NCBI RefSeq assembly: GCF_017311575.1
Contig: NZ_JAFFQY010000062.1
Span: 62,001 to 126,000, forward strand
Direction of reading: 5' to 3'
DNA length: 64,000 nt
DNA from: Roseococcus thiosulfatophilus
Lineage (GTDB): Bacteria; Pseudomonadota; Alphaproteobacteria; Acetobacterales; Acetobacteraceae
The translations under genes and the position numbers were made by a program. Below are positions 45,300 to 53,956 of this stretch, in pieces. Below the pieces are notes generated by a model. It was not told where the DNA came from. It ran no database searches and saw only the letters and a list, made by a program, of their open reading frames with translations. The first letter of the stretch is position 1, and each line of letters starts with the position of its first letter.

Positions 45300-47225
45300 T
45301 CAGGCGCTGGCGGGAACGGCCAGCGCCTCCTTGCCCAACGCGCCCAGCGCCATCGCCACGATATGCGGCGCGTTCAGCCCAGCGAGGTCGTATTGCTTCT
45401 TCGGGCTGTCATGGTCGATCCAGATGTCCGGCAGCGTCATCGGCCGGAACTTGAGGCCATGGTCCAGCAGGCCCTTCAACGCCAGATGGTGCATGACCAG
45501 GCCGCCGAAGCCGTTCAGGCTGCCTTCCTCGATGGTGATCAGCACCTCGTGATGCTTGGCCAGCTGTTCCACCAGCGCGGTGTCCAGCGGCTTGGCGAAG
45601 CGCGCATCGGCCACCGTGCAGGACAGGCCGTAGGTGGCGAGCTCATCCGCCGCCTTCAGGCATTCCTGCAACCGCGCGCCATAGGAGAGGAGGGCGATCT
45701 TGCTGCCCTCGCGCACCACCCGCCCCTTGCCGATGGGCAGCGGGGTGCCGCGCGCGGGCACGGCTTCCAGCCCGAAGCCCTCGCCGCGCGGATAGCGCAC
45801 GCCGGAAGGGCCATCATCGATCTGCGCCATGGTGGCGATCATGTGCGCGAGTTCCACCTCGCAGCTCGCCGCCATCAGCGTGAAGCCGGGCAGGCAGCCG
45901 AGGTAGGCGATGTCGAAGCTGCCCGCATGGGTCGCGCCATCGGCACCCACCAGCCCCGCGCGGTCCATGGCGAAGCGCACCGGCAGCCCCTGCAGCGCCA
46001 CGTCGTGCACCACCTGGTCATAGCCGCGCTGGAGGAAGGTGGAATAGATGGCGCAGAAGGGCTTCAGCCCCTCCGTCGCCATGCCGGCGGCGAAGGTGAC
46101 GGCGTGCTGCTCGGCGATGCCCACGTCGAAGCAGCGCTCGGGGAAGCGCTTGGCGAACATGTCGAGGCTGGTGCCCGAGGGCATGGCGGCGTTGACGGCG
46201 ACGATGCGCTCATCCGCCTCAGCCTCGGCGATCAGCGCCTGGGCAAACACCTTCTGGTAGGCGGGCGGGCCGGGCGGGGCCTTCTGCTGCTCGCCGGTGA
46301 TGACGTCGAACTTCTGCACGCCGTGATACTTGTCGCCGCTGGTCTCGGCCGGCGCGTAGCCCTTGCCCTTCTGCGTGACGGCATGGACCAGGAAGGGGCC
46401 CTTGTGCCCGGTGTCGCGCAGGTTGCGCAGCACGGGCAGCAGGTGGTCCATATTGTGGCCGTCCACGGGGCCGACATAGTAGAAGCCCATCTCCTCGAAG
46501 AGCGTGCCGCCGGTCAGCAGGCCGCGGGCATATTCGTCGGCGCGCTTGGCCACGCGCTCGATCGGGCCCGGGAAGTTCTTCGCCATCTTGGCCACGAAAT
46601 CCCGCACCGAGAGGAAGGGGCGGGAGGAGATGGTGCGGCTCAGATAGGCGCTCATCGCGCCCACGGGGGGCGCGATGGACATGTCGTTGTCGTTCAGGAT
46701 GACGATGAGGTTGGCCTTCTCGGCCCCCGCATTGTTCATCGCCTCATAGGCCATGCCGGCGGACATGGAGCCATCGCCGATCACGGCGATGACGTTGCGC
46801 GGCTTCTCCTGCAACCCGCTCGCGATCGCCATGCCGAGGCCGGCGGAGATGCTGGTGCTGGAATGCGCGGCGCCGAAGGGGTCGTATTCGCTTTCGCTGC
46901 GCTTGGTGAAGCCCGAGAGGCCCCCGCCCTGGCGCAGCGTGCGGATGCGGTCCCGCCTTCCGGTCAGGATCTTGTGCGGATAGCACTGGTGGCCGACGTC
47001 CCAGATCAGCCGGTCATGCGGCGTGTCGAACACCGCATGGATGGCCACGGTCAGTTCCACGACGCCCAGCGAGGAACCGAGATGCCCGCCGGTGACAGAG
47101 ACGGTGCTGATGGTCTCGGCGCGCAGTTCATCGGCCAGCTGGCGCAGTTGCTCGCTGGAGAAATTCCGCATGTCGGAAGGGACGCGGACCCGGTCCAGCA
47201 GCGGGGTGGCAGGACGGTCTTGCAT
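45300..47225 (-). CDS. dxs: 1-deoxy-D-xylulose-5-phosphate synthase
   Basis: A 641-residue thiamine-diphosphate transketolase-like enzyme, first in the MEP isoprenoid pathway. It condenses pyruvate and glyceraldehyde-3-phosphate. [18 protein letters not shown] is the N-terminal DXS block, [19 protein letters not shown] (core [10 protein letters not shown]) binds ThDP, and [15 protein letters not shown] carries the catalytic Glu. ATG 47225 is one base into the ispA stop (TGATG) with GGAGGA upstream; a TTG at 47228 is less well spaced. Together with ispA it supplies precursors for quinones, carotenoids or hopanoids. Confidence 0.96.
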   Translation of the reverse strand: MQDRPATPLLDRVRVPSDMRNFSSEQLRQLADELRAETISTVSVTGGHLGSSLGVVELTVAIHAVFDTPHDRLIWDVGHQCYPHKILTGRRDRIRTLRQGGGLSGFTKRSESEYDPFGAAHSSTSISAGLGMAIASGLQEKPRNVIAVIGDGSMSAGMAYEAMNNAGAEKANLIVILNDNDMSIAPPVGAMSAYLSRTISSRPFLSVRDFVAKMAKNFPGPIERVAKRADEYARGLLTGGTLFEEMGFYYVGPVDGHNMDHLLPVLRNLRDTGHKGPFLVHAVTQKGKGYAPAETSGDKYHGVQKFDVITGEQQKAPPGPPAYQKVFAQALIAEAEADERIVAVNAAMPSGTSLDMFAKRFPERCFDVGIAEQHAVTFAAGMATEGLKPFCAIYSTFLQRGYDQVVHDVALQGLPVRFAMDRAGLVGADGATHAGSFDIAYLGCLPGFTLMAASCEVELAHMIATMAQIDDGPSGVRYPRGEGFGLEAVPARGTPLPIGKGRVVREGSKIALLSYGARLQECLKAADELATYGLSCTVADARFAKPLDTALVEQLAKHHEVLITIEEGSLNGFGGLVMHHLALKGLLDHGLKFRPMTLPDIWIDHDSPKKQYDLAGLNAPHIVAMALGALGKEALAVPASA

Positions 47226-48145
47226 CAATTCCTCCGCGCGATCACGAAATCAGCGAGCGCGCGCAGCATGTCCGCCCGCTCGGAAAATCCATCCAGGTGG
47301 TCACGCGCCTGCGCGACCAGTCGTTCGGCCTGAAGCCGGGCCCGTTCGAGGCCGAGCAGGCCCACCAGCGTGGCCTTGCCCGCCCCGGCATCCTTGGCGG
47401 TGGCCTTGCCCACCTCCTCGGCCGTGGCGGTGGCATCCAGCAGGTCATCGGCGATCTGGAAGGCCGCCCCCAGCTCACGCCCATAGGCGGCCAGCGCCTG
47501 ACGCTGCGAGGGCGCGGCCTTGCCCAGCACGGCGCCCGCCTCGGCCGAGAATTCGATGAGCTTGCCGGTCTTGAGCAGCTGCAGCCGGCCGATGGCCGTC
47601 TCGTCCAGCGCCCCGCCCGATTGCTCGGCCATGATGTCCAGCATCTGCCCGCCCACCATGCCGCGGGGGCCGGCGGCATGGGCCAGCATCCGCACCAGCT
47701 CGACGCGCACGGCGGGGTCGGGGTGGGTGGCTTCGGCGGCCAGCACGGTGAAGGCGTGGCTTTGCAGCGCATCGCCGGCCAGGATGGCGGTGGCCTCGTC
47801 GAAGGCCTTGTGGTTGGTGGGCTTGCCGCGGCGCAGGTCGTCATCGTCCATGGCCGGCAGGTCGTCATGGATCAGGCTGTAGGCGTGCACCATCTCGATG
47901 GCGCAGGCCACCCGCAGCGCCGCGCTGCGGGCCACGTTGAACTGCTTGGCGCCCTCAAGCACCAGGAATCCGCGCAGCCGCTTGCCCCCGCCGATGGTGG
48001 AATAGCGCATGGCGTCGAAAAGCCGCGCCTCGTCACCCTCCACGCGGGGAAGAACCTCATCGAGCGCCGCGTCGATCTCGGCGGCCGCCGCCGCCATGGC
48101 GGCGGGCAGATCAAGGGCGGATGCACCCGCCGGGACCATGTTCAT
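47225..48145 (-). CDS. ispA: Farnesyl diphosphate synthase (short-chain polyprenyl synthase)
   Basis: A 306-residue all-helical prenyltransferase that builds farnesyl (or geranyl) diphosphate. The first Asp-rich motif is [14 protein letters not shown] and the second is [23 protein letters not shown] near residue 52 binds the allylic substrate. Product length is inferred from the short-chain type of first motif. Start at ATG 48145 (MNMVPAG); ATG 48139 is two codons in. It sits between xseB (15 bases upstream) and dxs (1-base overlap), as in many proteobacteria. Confidence 0.93.
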   Translation of the reverse strand: MNMVPAGASALDLPAAMAAAAAEIDAALDEVLPRVEGDEARLFDAMRYSTIGGGKRLRGFLVLEGAKQFNVARSAALRVACAIEMVHAYSLIHDDLPAMDDDDLRRGKPTNHKAFDEATAILAGDALQSHAFTVLAAEATHPDPAVRVELVRMLAHAAGPRGMVGGQMLDIMAEQSGGALDETAIGRLQLLKTGKLIEFSAEAGAVLGKAAPSQRQALAAYGRELGAAFQIADDLLDATATAEEVGKATAKDAGAGKATLVGLLGLERARLQAERLVAQARDHLDGFSERADMLRALADFVIARRN

Positions 48146-48159
48146 GCGAACCCGTATTC

Positions 48160-48438
48160 CTATTCCACATTCCGCAGGACGAGGCCGGCCTTGCCCTCGA
48201 CCACCGCCTGCACCTTGGCCTCGGCCTCGGAGAGCTTCTGTTCGCAATGCCGGCGCAAGGCCGTGCCGCGTTCATATTCCGCGATGGCCTGGGCCAGGGT
48301 AGCGCGCCCGCCCTCCAGGGATTTCACGATGGTCTCCAGCTCGGTCAAGGCTTCCTCGAAGGAGAGCGAGGCGATGTCCCGTTCCCGTACCTCACCGGCA
48401 CCCGCAGCACGCTCGTCCACCCTGTGCTCGACCGACAT
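48160..48438 (-). CDS. xseB: Exodeoxyribonuclease VII small subunit
   Basis: A 92-residue helical protein that binds the XseA large subunit of exonuclease VII, a single-strand DNase. SLSFEEALTELETIVKSLEGG and LAQAIAEYERGTALRRHCE are the two family helices, with the core ELETIVKSLEGG conserved. About 25 leading residues form a variable tail. ATG 48438 has GGGAG upstream; a GTG at 48462 in the same frame is unlikely. xseA is not in the window. The gene opens the xseB-ispA-dxs-tlyA run. Confidence 0.93.
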   Translation of the reverse strand: MSVEHRVDERAAGAGEVRERDIASLSFEEALTELETIVKSLEGGRATLAQAIAEYERGTALRRHCEQKLSEAEAKVQAVVEGKAGLVLRNVE

Positions 48439-48460
48439 GACCTTCTCCCAACCTTCTTGC

Positions 48461-48489
48461 ACTATAATGCCGCGTGGCGCGAACCCAAA
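48461..48489 (-). promoter_or_regulatory. Possible promoter of the xseB-ispA-dxs-tlyA run
   Basis: Read on the minus strand, TATAGT (48466-48461) follows CTTTGG (48489-48484) by 17 bases and lies about 23 bases before the xseB ATG. The -10 is reasonable in an otherwise GC-rich setting and the -35 is poor. Confidence 0.3.
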
Positions 48490-48507
48490 GCCTTCATCGG
48501 TTTGACA

Positions 48508-49437
48508 TCAATCCCGCAACAATCCCCGCACATGGGCGGCGGCCGAGGCCGCCAGCGCGGGCAGGTCATAGCCGCCTTCCAAAAGGCTGACGATGCGCCC
48601 GCCGCAATGCCGCCCGGCCAGGGCGCAGAATTCCGCCGTGAGCCAGGCGAAATCCGCCTCGGTCACGCGCAATTGCGCCAGCGGGTCGCGCGCATGGGCG
48701 TCGAACCCGGCCGAGATCACCAGCAATTCCGGCCGGAAGGCCTCGATGGCCGGCAGCAGCGTCTCCGCCCAGGCCGCCCGGAAGGCCGCGCCATCGGCGC
48801 CGGGCGGCAGGGGGGCGTTGAAGATGTTGCCCGCCCCCACCTCCTCCGCCGCGCCCGTGCCCGGGTAGAGCGGCATCTGGTGGGAGGAGGCGAAGAGGAT
48901 GCTCGGGTCCTCCCAGACGCAATCCTGGCTGCCATTGCCGTGATGCACGTCGAAATCGCAGATGGCGACCCGGCTGAGCCCATGCGCCGCCTGGGCGTGG
49001 CGGGCCGCGATGACCGCGTTGGCGAAGAGGCAGAACCCCATCGGCCGGCGCCTCTCGGCATGGTGGCCGGGCGGGCGGGTGGCGCAGAAGGCGCGCTGCA
49101 CATGGCCGCCCAGCACCTCGTCCACCGCCCGCACTGCGGCGCCGGCCGCCAGCAGGGCGGCCCGCGCGCTGCCCGCGCACATCACCGTGTCGGCGTCGAG
49201 CGCCACATATTCGCCGGGCGCGGGGCGCACGCCCAGGATGGCCGCGACATAATCGGGCGGGTGGACGCGCTCCAGCTGCTCATAGGTCGCCTCGTCCGGC
49301 TCGTCGCGGATGAGGCCGGCGAATTCCTCGGCCTCCAGCGCCTGGAGCACGGCGCGCAGCCGGTCAGGGCATTCGGGGTGGCCCTCGCCCATCTCGTGCA
49401 GCAGCCCGTCGCGGTGGGTCAGTAGCAGCACGCTCAT
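48508..49437 (-). CDS. Histone-deacetylase-family (acetoin-utilisation/acetylpolyamine) amidohydrolase
   Basis: A 309-residue zinc amidohydrolase of the arginase/deacetylase fold. RPPGHHAERRRPMGFCLFAN carries the tandem histidines, DFDVHHGNGSQD the metal Asp and His, and SAGFDAHARDPL the second Asp; EGGYDL is the family C-terminal motif. Bacterial members deacetylate polyamines or lysine side chains; the true substrate is not clear. The gene is upstream of the isoprenoid run on the same strand, an association common in alphaproteobacteria, and its start overlaps the TusA-like gene stop by 4 bases. Confidence 0.9.
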   Translation of the reverse strand: MSVLLLTHRDGLLHEMGEGHPECPDRLRAVLQALEAEEFAGLIRDEPDEATYEQLERVHPPDYVAAILGVRPAPGEYVALDADTVMCAGSARAALLAAGAAVRAVDEVLGGHVQRAFCATRPPGHHAERRRPMGFCLFANAVIAARHAQAAHGLSRVAICDFDVHHGNGSQDCVWEDPSILFASSHQMPLYPGTGAAEEVGAGNIFNAPLPPGADGAAFRAAWAETLLPAIEAFRPELLVISAGFDAHARDPLAQLRVTEADFAWLTAEFCALAGRHCGGRIVSLLEGGYDLPALAASAAAHVRGLLRD

Positions 49438-49676
49438 GGCGTGGCTTTCCGGCGCAGGACGAAGCGATGGACGCCATCAGGGCCCATCTCGGCCGAGAGC
49501 AGGGTGTGCCCCGTCTCCTCCGCATAGGCCGGGAAATCCTTCAGCGCCGCGGGGTCCGTGGCCAGCACGGTCAGCGTGGCGCCGGGGGCCATGCCGCGCA
49601 GGGCCTTGTTGGTCCGCAGCACGGGAATCGGGCAGGTCATGCCGCGCGTGTCGAGGATGGTCGTTGTCTCTCCCAT
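49434..49676 (-). CDS. TusA/SirA-like sulfurtransferase
   Basis: An 80-residue protein of the TusA/SirA/YeeD family. LDTRGMTCPIPVLRTNKAL has the single conserved cysteine in the CPxP motif, which carries a persulfide in family members serving tRNA thiolation, molybdenum cofactor or sulfur metabolism. The C-terminal strand FVLRRK is typical. Without neighbouring tus or dsr genes its exact pathway is open. Four bases overlap the deacetylase gene. The start ATG 49676 is followed upstream by the divergent ROK kinase gene 61 bases away. Confidence 0.88.
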   Translation of the reverse strand: MGETTTILDTRGMTCPIPVLRTNKALRGMAPGATLTVLATDPAALKDFPAYAEETGHTLLSAEMGPDGVHRFVLRRKATP

Positions 49677-49737
49677 TCATGCACTCCACCATTGCGCGGG
49701 GCTTGCCCGCAAGGGGCGCGCGGCACAGCTTCACCCG

Positions 49738-50613
49738 ATGCGAATTGGCGTGGACCTGGGCGGCAGCAAGATCGAGGTGGTGGCGCTGGACGCCGCCGGC
49801 CATGCAAGGCTGCGCCAGCGGGTGGCCACGCCGCCCAGCTATCCCGGCGTAATCGCCGCCATCCGGGCGCTGGTGGACGGGGTGGAGGCGGAACTCGGCG
49901 CGCGCGGCACCGTGGGCGTGGGCATTCCGGGCAGCCTCTCGCCCGCCACCGGCCTCGTGCGGGGCGCCAATTCCACCTGGCTGAATGGCGGGCGGCTGGA
50001 CGTGGACCTGGCCGAAGCCCTGGGCCGCGAGGTGCGGATTTCGAACGACGCCAATTGCCTGGCCCTGTCCGAAGCCGCCGATGGCGCGGCGGAGGGGGCT
50101 GGCAGCGTCTTCGCCGTCATCCTCGGCACCGGGGTGGGGGCGGGCGTGGTGATCCAGGGCCGGCTGCTGGAGGGTGCCAACCGCATCGCCGGCGAATGGG
50201 GCCACAACCCCCTGCCCTGGATGACAGCCGAGGAGCATCCCGGCCCCCGCTGCTGGTGCGGCCAGCGCGGCTGCATCGAGACCTTCCTCTGCGGCCCCGC
50301 CCTGGCCGCCGATGCCGATGGGCCGGGGGCGCGCGACGCCTCAGGCCTGCCCGCCCGCACCGATGCCGCCGCGCGGGACGCGCTGGCCCGCCACACCGAC
50401 CGGCTGGCCCGGGCGCTGGCCCATGTGGTGAACCTGCTGGACCCGGAGGTGATCGTGCTGGGGGGCGGCCTGTCCAACATGGCGCACCTCTATGCGGAGT
50501 TGCCGCGCCTCATGCCGCGCCACGTCTTCTCCGACGTGGTCCGCACGCGCATCCTGCGCGCGGCGCATGGCGACAGCTCGGGCGTGTTCGGTGCCGCGCG
50601 GCTGTGGCCGTAA
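49738..50613 (+). CDS. ROK-family sugar kinase (fructokinase/NagK-like)
   Basis: A 291-residue kinase of the ROK family. IGVDLGGSKIEVVALD is the N-terminal ATP loop, NDANCLALSEA holds the catalytic Asp, GTGVGAGVVI the second phosphate loop, and the zinc site is GHNPLPW plus CWCGQRGCIETF (C-x-C-x4-C). The sugar could be glucose, fructose, mannose or N-acetylglucosamine; the E-x-x-C-G-x-x-G-C-x-E-like block is kept in all. ATG 49738 lies after a short gap; a longer frame upstream is non-conserved. Ten bases overlap dinB, which is probably chance. Confidence 0.9.
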   Translation: MRIGVDLGGSKIEVVALDAAGHARLRQRVATPPSYPGVIAAIRALVDGVEAELGARGTVGVGIPGSLSPATGLVRGANSTWLNGGRLDVDLAEALGREVRISNDANCLALSEAADGAAEGAGSVFAVILGTGVGAGVVIQGRLLEGANRIAGEWGHNPLPWMTAEEHPGPRCWCGQRGCIETFLCGPALAADADGPGARDASGLPARTDAAARDALARHTDRLARALAHVVNLLDPEVIVLGGGLSNMAHLYAELPRLMPRHVFSDVVRTRILRAAHGDSSGVFGAARLWP

Positions 50614-51905
50614 CACCCACCCCCCTCCCGGCCCTCTGCCGCGACTGCTTCTCCACCGCCCCGGGCGAGGGAACCGCCTGCACCCATTGCGGCAGTCGCC
50701 GCGTGCTCCGCCATGCGGAACTCTTCACACTGACCATCGCCCATGTGGATTGCGACGCCTTCTTCGCCAGCGTGGAGAAGCGCGACCGCCCCGAACTGGC
50801 GGCCAAGCCCGTCATCGTGGGCGGCGGCAAGCGCGGGGTGGTCTCCACCGCCTGCTATGTGGCCCGGACCCATGGCGTCCGCAGCGCCATGCCCATGTTC
50901 AAGGCGTTGGCCGCCTGCCCGGATGCGGTCGTCATCAAGCCCGACTTCACCAAGTATTCCGCCGCCGCCACGCAGATCCGCGCGCTGATGGAGGCGCTTT
51001 CCCCCCTCGTGCAGCCGCTCTCCATTGACGAGGCGGTGCTGGACCTGGCGGGCACCGAGGCCCTGCACAACGCGCCCCCCGCCGTGGTCCTGGCCCGCTT
51101 CGCCAAGGCCGTGGAGCGCGAGGTGGGCGTCACCATCTCCATCGGCCTCGCCCACAACCGGCTGATGGCCAAGCTGGCGGCGGAGCGCGACAAGCCGCGC
51201 GGCTTCGCCGTCATCGGCGCCTCGGAGGCCGCGGATTGGCTGGCGCCGCAGCGCGTGGGGCTGTTGCCCGGCATCGGGCCCGCCGCGGCGCGGCGGCTGG
51301 AGGCGGCGGGGATCACGCGGCTCGGGCAACTGGCCGCCCTCGACCCGCGCGCCGCCTTGGCGCGGCTGGGCGAGGAGGGGCCTTCGCTCGCCGCCCGCGC
51401 CCGCGGCGAGGACCCCCGCCCCGTGAATCCGGTGCGCGAGACCAAGAGCATCAGCGCCGAGACCACCTTCGACACCGACATCGCCACCCTGCCCGAGCTG
51501 GAAGCCGTGCTGTGGCGCATCGCCGAGAAGCTGGGCCGCCGCCTGGCCGAGAAGGGCTTCGCGGCGGGGGGTGTCGCGCTCAAGCTCAAGACCGCGCGCT
51601 TCGAGACGCGCAGCCGGCAGGCCCGCCTGCCCGCCCCCACCCGCCTGCCCGAGACCCTCTTCGCCGCCGCCCGCCCCTTGCTGGCGCGGGAGGTGGATGG
51701 CACCCCCTTCCGCCTGCTGGGCCTGGGCGCCGCACCGCTGGTGGATGGCGCCGGCGCCGACCGCGGCGACCTGGCCGACCCCGAGGCCCCGCGCCGGGCG
51801 GCCAAGTGGAAGGCGGTGGAGGCGCTCCGCGCCCGCTTCGGCGAGGCGGCGGTCAGCCCGGGGCGGGGCCTGGGGGCGAAGCCGCGGCGCGGGGACGGCG
51901 CCTGA
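50604..51905 (+). CDS. dinB: DNA polymerase IV with N-terminal zinc-ribbon extension
   Basis: A 433-residue Y-family translesion polymerase. About 45 leading residues carry a predicted zinc ribbon (CRDC ... CTHC), then the palm starts with HVDCDAFFASVEKRD. SIDEAVLDL provides the second acidic pair, and LLPGIGPAAARRL is a helix-hairpin-helix. The little-finger domain follows at about 280-390. The start is GTG 50604, overlapping the ROK stop by 10 bases. The extension occurs in other alphaproteobacterial DinB proteins. An in-frame open stretch runs far upstream to 49467 but reads through the ROK gene and is not conserved. A beta-clamp motif at the C-terminus was not clearly seen. Confidence 0.9.
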   Translation: MAVTPTPLPALCRDCFSTAPGEGTACTHCGSRRVLRHAELFTLTIAHVDCDAFFASVEKRDRPELAAKPVIVGGGKRGVVSTACYVARTHGVRSAMPMFKALAACPDAVVIKPDFTKYSAAATQIRALMEALSPLVQPLSIDEAVLDLAGTEALHNAPPAVVLARFAKAVEREVGVTISIGLAHNRLMAKLAAERDKPRGFAVIGASEAADWLAPQRVGLLPGIGPAAARRLEAAGITRLGQLAALDPRAALARLGEEGPSLAARARGEDPRPVNPVRETKSISAETTFDTDIATLPELEAVLWRIAEKLGRRLAEKGFAAGGVALKLKTARFETRSRQARLPAPTRLPETLFAAARPLLAREVDGTPFRLLGLGAAPLVDGAGADRGDLADPEAPRRAAKWKAVEALRARFGEAAVSPGRGLGAKPRRGDGA

Positions 51906-51919
51906 GCCAAACCGCCGGA

Positions 51920-52639
51920 TCAGCCGCCCGGCGCCACCAGCACCTTGTCCCGGTAGTTGCAATGCGCGGCCGCCTTGCAGCGCCAGCACTCCGGCGCCCG
52001 CGCCTTGCAGATGTAGCGCCCATGCAGGATCAGCCAGTGATGGGCCTCGCGCAGCAGATGCGGGGGGCAGCGCTTGACCAGCGCATCCTCCACCTCGCGC
52101 ACCGTCTTGCCGGGGGCGAGGCCCGTGCGGTTGCCCAGGCGGAAGATATGCGTGTCCACCGCCATGGTCGCCTGGCCGAAGACCACGTTCAGGACCACGT
52201 TCGCCGTCTTGCGGCCGACACCGGGCAGGGCCTCCAGCGCCACCCGGTCGGCCGGCACCTCGCCGCCATGGCGGTCCACCAGCATCTGCGCCAGCGCGGC
52301 CACGTTGCGCGCCTTGGCCTGCCACAGGCCGATGCGACGGATATGGGCCCCGATCCCCTCCGCCCCCAGCGCGGCCATGGCGGCGGGGTCGGGGGCGGCC
52401 GCGAAAAGACCGGGCGTGACCTTGTTCACCATCGCATCGGTCGTCTGGGCGGAGAGCACCACCGCCACCAGCAGGGTGAAGGGGTCGGTGTAGTGCAACT
52501 CCGTCTCGGGCGCGGGGTTCTCCTGGGCGAGGGCCTCCAGGAAGGCCACGGCCTGCGCCCGCGACATCAGCCGCGCGCGGCGCGGGGCGCGGGCGGTGCC
52601 ATGGAGTGGGGAAGAGGGGGTTTTCACGTCGCAGGTCAT
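51920..52639 (-). CDS. nth: Endonuclease III
   Basis: A 239-residue base-excision repair glycosylase/AP lyase for oxidised pyrimidines. LEALPGVGRKTANVVLN is the helix-hairpin-helix with the catalytic Lys, VDTHIFRLGNRTGL carries the catalytic Asp, and the [4Fe-4S] loop is C-x6-C-x2-C-x5-C (CKARAPEC, WRC, KAAAHC). ATG 52639 gives a 24-residue tail before the conserved part; ATG 52567 would remove it and match shorter homologues. It is convergent with dinB over a 14-base gap and divergent from the DUF2244 gene. Confidence 0.94.
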   Translation of the reverse strand: MTCDVKTPSSPLHGTARAPRRARLMSRAQAVAFLEALAQENPAPETELHYTDPFTLLVAVVLSAQTTDAMVNKVTPGLFAAAPDPAAMAALGAEGIGAHIRRIGLWQAKARNVAALAQMLVDRHGGEVPADRVALEALPGVGRKTANVVLNVVFGQATMAVDTHIFRLGNRTGLAPGKTVREVEDALVKRCPPHLLREAHHWLILHGRYICKARAPECWRCKAAAHCNYRDKVLVAPGG

Positions 52640-52655
52640 TCTATCTCATTCAGGC

Positions 52656-53138
52656 ATGGTCAAGGCCCATCCCCTGTTCGAAGCCCATTCCACGCCGCTC
52701 AACAGCATGAGCGCGCGGGGCTTCCGCATCGTGGCCGGCATCCTCTGCGGGGGCTTTGCCTTCACCGGGCTGCTCTTCACCTTCATGGGCGCCTGGCCGG
52801 TGCTGGTCTTCGCCGGCGCCGAGGCGGTGTTGGTGGTGGCCATGCTGGCGCTCTACCGCCACCACGCCACCCACAGCGCGGAGCTGGTCACGCTGCAGGC
52901 CGGCAGCATCACCGTGCGCCGGCGCGAGGGGCGGCGCCTGGAGGAGGCCCGCTTCGACCCCTTCTGGGCCAAGCTGCGCTGGGAGGGGTCGCGCCTGCTG
53001 CTGGGCCACCGCGAGGCCAGCATCGAAATCGGCCGCTATCTGGCCGTGGAGGAACGTGAAGACTTGGCCCGACAACTTGAATCCGCCCTGCGCGCCTATC
53101 GCGAACCCCGCTTCGACAACCCGCAGCTGCGCGCATGA
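52656..53138 (+). CDS. DUF2244 family membrane protein
   Basis: A 160-residue protein with two adjacent membrane segments at about residues 24-43 and 48-68, then a C-terminal cytoplasmic-type domain with ITVRRREGRRLEEARFDPFWAKL (core RFDPFWAKL) and FLAVEERE-like ending. The layout FEAHSTPLNSMSARGF before the helices is typical of DUF2244, a proteobacterial family of unknown function often near nth or cytochrome oxidase genes. ATG 52656 is preferred over the in-frame ATG 52596, which lies inside nth. It overlaps the next lipoprotein gene by 4 bases. Confidence 0.85.
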   Translation: MVKAHPLFEAHSTPLNSMSARGFRIVAGILCGGFAFTGLLFTFMGAWPVLVFAGAEAVLVVAMLALYRHHATHSAELVTLQAGSITVRRREGRRLEEARFDPFWAKLRWEGSRLLLGHREASIEIGRYLAVEEREDLARQLESALRAYREPRFDNPQLRA

Positions 53139-53947
53139 GGCGCCTGCTCGCCCTCGGGCTGGTGCTGCTGGCGGCCGCCTGCGCCGCGCCGCCCGCGCCC
53201 CCGCCGCCGGCTCCCCTGCCCTACCCGCCCAGCGCGCGGGAAAGGCTGCAGCGCCTCGCCCTGGCCGAATGGCAGGAATGGGGTTGCACCACCTCGGGCC
53301 TGCCCGGCCCGGCGCTCGCCCCCTGCACCCCCGTCACCGCGGCGCGCCCGGAGGCCGACCCCAGCAACTTCCCCCGCGTGCTGGCCTATTGGCGCGCCGT
53401 GCCGCAATCCAGCGCCGCCATCCCGCGCAACCGCGCCCTCTACGCCCGCGCCCTGGGCGGCGAGGCGACGCCCCTCTGGGCCGAGCCCTTCTGGTCCGCC
53501 GCCTTCATCTCCTGGCTGATGGGGGCCGCCGGGGTGGACGATGTGGAATTCGCCCCCGACGCCGCCCATGCGCGCTACCTGGACCACCTGGACGTGCTGG
53601 CCGCCGCGCACCCACGCACCGCGCCCTTCCTCCCGCGCGACCCGGCCGCCTATGCCCCCGAGCCCGGGGACCTGGCCTGCTTCGACCGTTCCCGCCGCCC
53701 GCTGGCCCGCTGGACCGACCGCGCTTCCGAACGCGGCCAGTTCCGCCCCATGCATTGCGACCTGGTGGTGGCCACCGGGCCCGGGGTGGTCGAGATGGTG
53801 GGGGGCAACGTAAACGACATGGTGACGCTGCACCGCGCCCCCGCCGACGCCGGGGGCCGGCTGCTGCCCGCGCCGCGACGCTTCCTCGTCATCATGGAAA
53901 GCCGCCTGGGCCGGCTGCCGCCCTGGGGCGCCGTGCCGATCAGCTGA
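53135..53947 (+). CDS. DUF2272 lipoprotein
   Basis: A 270-residue protein with a signal peptide and lipobox LLAAAC (lipidated Cys near residue 16), then a Pro-rich linker and a DUF2272 domain. The domain includes FWSAAFISWLMGAAG, LACFDRSRRPL, HCDLVVATGPG and EMVGGNV, where the Cys...His arrangement suggests an NlpC/P60-like peptidase fold. The family is exported and of unknown function; a wall-active role is a guess. It starts inside the DUF2244 stop (ATGA) and is convergent with the LysR gene. Confidence 0.85.
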   Translation: MRRLLALGLVLLAAACAAPPAPPPPAPLPYPPSARERLQRLALAEWQEWGCTTSGLPGPALAPCTPVTAARPEADPSNFPRVLAYWRAVPQSSAAIPRNRALYARALGGEATPLWAEPFWSAAFISWLMGAAGVDDVEFAPDAAHARYLDHLDVLAAAHPRTAPFLPRDPAAYAPEPGDLACFDRSRRPLARWTDRASERGQFRPMHCDLVVATGPGVVEMVGGNVNDMVTLHRAPADAGGRLLPAPRRFLVIMESRLGRLPPWGAVPIS

Positions 53948-53956
53948 CGCGTCGCC

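Noticed and set aside
49467-50603. In-frame upstream extension of dinB
   Set aside because: The frame is open but reads through the ROK kinase gene in the wrong frame; conserved DinB sequence begins after the GTG at 50604.
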